Positions 63,436 through 64,000 of a stretch of 64,000 nt of DNA are shown here, one piece after another. The notes under the pieces are model-generated. The model worked only from the letters and a program-made list of their open reading frames with translations, made no database searches and was not told the origin of the DNA. Every line of letters starts with the position of its first letter. The first letter of the stretch is position 1. The position numbers and the translations under genes are program-made. The stretch comes from Clostridium sp. (lineage in GTDB: Bacteria > Bacillota > Clostridia > Clostridiales > Clostridiaceae), in the NCBI RefSeq assembly GCF_022482905.1, contig NZ_JAKVOI010000001.1:1799958-1863957 (forward strand), written 5' to 3'.

Positions 63436-64000
63436 CTATTTGGACACCATCTCACTTTTGAACCTCTTAAAATTCAATTGACCTATATCGAAGTCTGTAT
63501 CCTCACCAGCTACCACCTGAGCCATCAATTTTCCTGTAATAGGTGATAGACAAATCCCGTCTCCTTCATGGCCTGCGGCTATATAGAAACCGGGGACCTC
63601 ATCTACAGCTGATACTATAGGCAGATGGTCCTCTACAAAAGGTCTTACACCAGCATAACTTCTTATACAATTTACCTCCTCCATGCATGGGAAAAATCTC
63701 AGTCCCCTTTCAGCTATAGCTTTCATTGCCTCTATTTCAGAACGATTATCAAATCCCCTGAATCCTCTGTACCCTCCAAGCAATATGTTATCAGCATGTG
63801 TATACTCAATATTGAATGCAACATTATATTCTTCAACAATAGGGCTCACATTTCTCTTAAAATTTATATCCTCAAATTTGCTCATCATGTAACCGAACTC
63901 CAATATTTTATGATAAACAATCTTCTTGGTCTGCTCTGATACCAAATTCATACCCTTCCTTGGCTGTATTGGAATATCAATTCCTACCATGCTTCCGATT
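63436..64000 (-). CDS. FAD-dependent D-amino-acid/glycine oxidase-like protein, partial
   Basis: The frame stays open to the right edge, so the N-terminal FAD-binding part is missing; about 188 codons are seen. The visible part has PIQPRKGMNLVSEQ, SYAGVRPFVEDHLPIV and the C-terminal FAD motif GFYIAAGHEGDGICLSPITGK, as in DadA/ThiO/sarcosine oxidase-type enzymes. Likely partner of the racemase-family gene 33 bp downstream. The first Met in the window (63990) is internal. Confidence 0.88.
   Translation of the reverse strand, partial: IGSMVGIDIPIQPRKGMNLVSEQTKKIVYHKILEFGYMMSKFEDINFKRNVSPIVEEYNVAFNIEYTHADNILLGGYRGFRGFDNRSEIEAMKAIAERGLRFFPCMEEVNCIRSYAGVRPFVEDHLPIVSAVDEVPGFYIAAGHEGDGICLSPITGKLMAQVVAGEDTDFDIGQLNFKRFKSEMVSK

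Noticed and set aside
1-64000. tRNA, rRNA, prophage, integrase, toxin-antitoxin or restriction genes
   Set aside because: I looked on both strands and saw none that I could support; the Uma2 protein is the only nuclease-fold candidate.

Overview
The window is chromosomal DNA of a low-GC Gram-positive anaerobe, most likely a Clostridium (sensu stricto) or close relative. The evidence is the AT-rich sequence, strong AGGAGG ribosome sites, frequent TTG/GTG starts, the lysine-fermentation genes, pyruvate formate-lyase behind a ZTP riboswitch, the sporulation-linked prkA-yhbH-spoVR set, FeoAB and AhpCF. I cannot name the species. No tRNA, rRNA, transposase, phage gene or CRISPR array was recognised.

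Layout. 1-4.3 kb (minus): lysine fermentation genes kal-kce-kdd-kamA and a P-loop kamB-like gene cut by the left edge. 4.4-6 kb (plus): an MntR/DtxR-type regulator with a repeated dyad in its promoter, then larE. 6-10.1 kb (minus): an aminotransferase coupled to a DUF815 ATPase, a nitroreductase and a DegV protein. 10.3-12.7 kb (plus): a GT-C type membrane glycosyltransferase with galU. 12.8-16.6 kb (minus): a small kinase-fold protein whose ribosome site lies in a hairpin, then pflB-pflA under a ZTP riboswitch.

16.6-29.3 kb is the most distinctive region: a surface-adhesin island. It holds a ~2530-residue LPKTG-anchored multidomain protein, a response regulator with a SARP/BTAD-like output, a two-kinase hybrid sensor whose first H-box has Tyr instead of His, and a divergent class D-like sortase. 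The adhesin promoter has four TTTGTRA-type heptads at exact 11-bp spacing just upstream of a TATAAT, the layout expected for SARP-type activators. I infer a self-contained signalling, adhesin and anchoring system.

29.3-37.3 kb (minus): a Uma2-family protein, a DUF2089 regulator, feoAB, and rarA-hemA-hemL. 37.4-41.8 kb (plus): prkA-yhbH-spoVR. 41.9-45.2 kb (minus): a DAACS symporter, an MFS carrier and a 2-hydroxyacid dehydrogenase in one operon. 45.3-47.1 kb (minus): an ECF sigma / zinc anti-sigma / two-membrane-protein operon. 47.2-48.7 kb (plus): a DbpA-type RNA helicase. 48.7-57.3 kb: mostly single housekeeping or stress genes (HAD phosphatase, GNAT, THUMP methyltransferase, DUF362 ferredoxin, hydrolase, 2Fe-2S ferredoxin, ferritin-like protein, CAP protein, isochorismatase, HD hydrolase, aldo-keto reductase). 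57.4-59.3 kb: a second ECF sigma with a DUF4179 membrane partner. 59.5-61.6 kb (plus): ahpC-ahpF behind a PerR-like box. 61.7-64 kb (minus): an amino-acid set (AEC transporter, Asp/Glu-racemase-family protein, DadA-like oxidase cut by the right edge).

Many genes use a TTG, GTG or internal ATG start. Where a good Shine-Dalgarno sequence decided the start, I give the corrected coordinate. All family assignments are from reading motifs by eye; no database search was possible.
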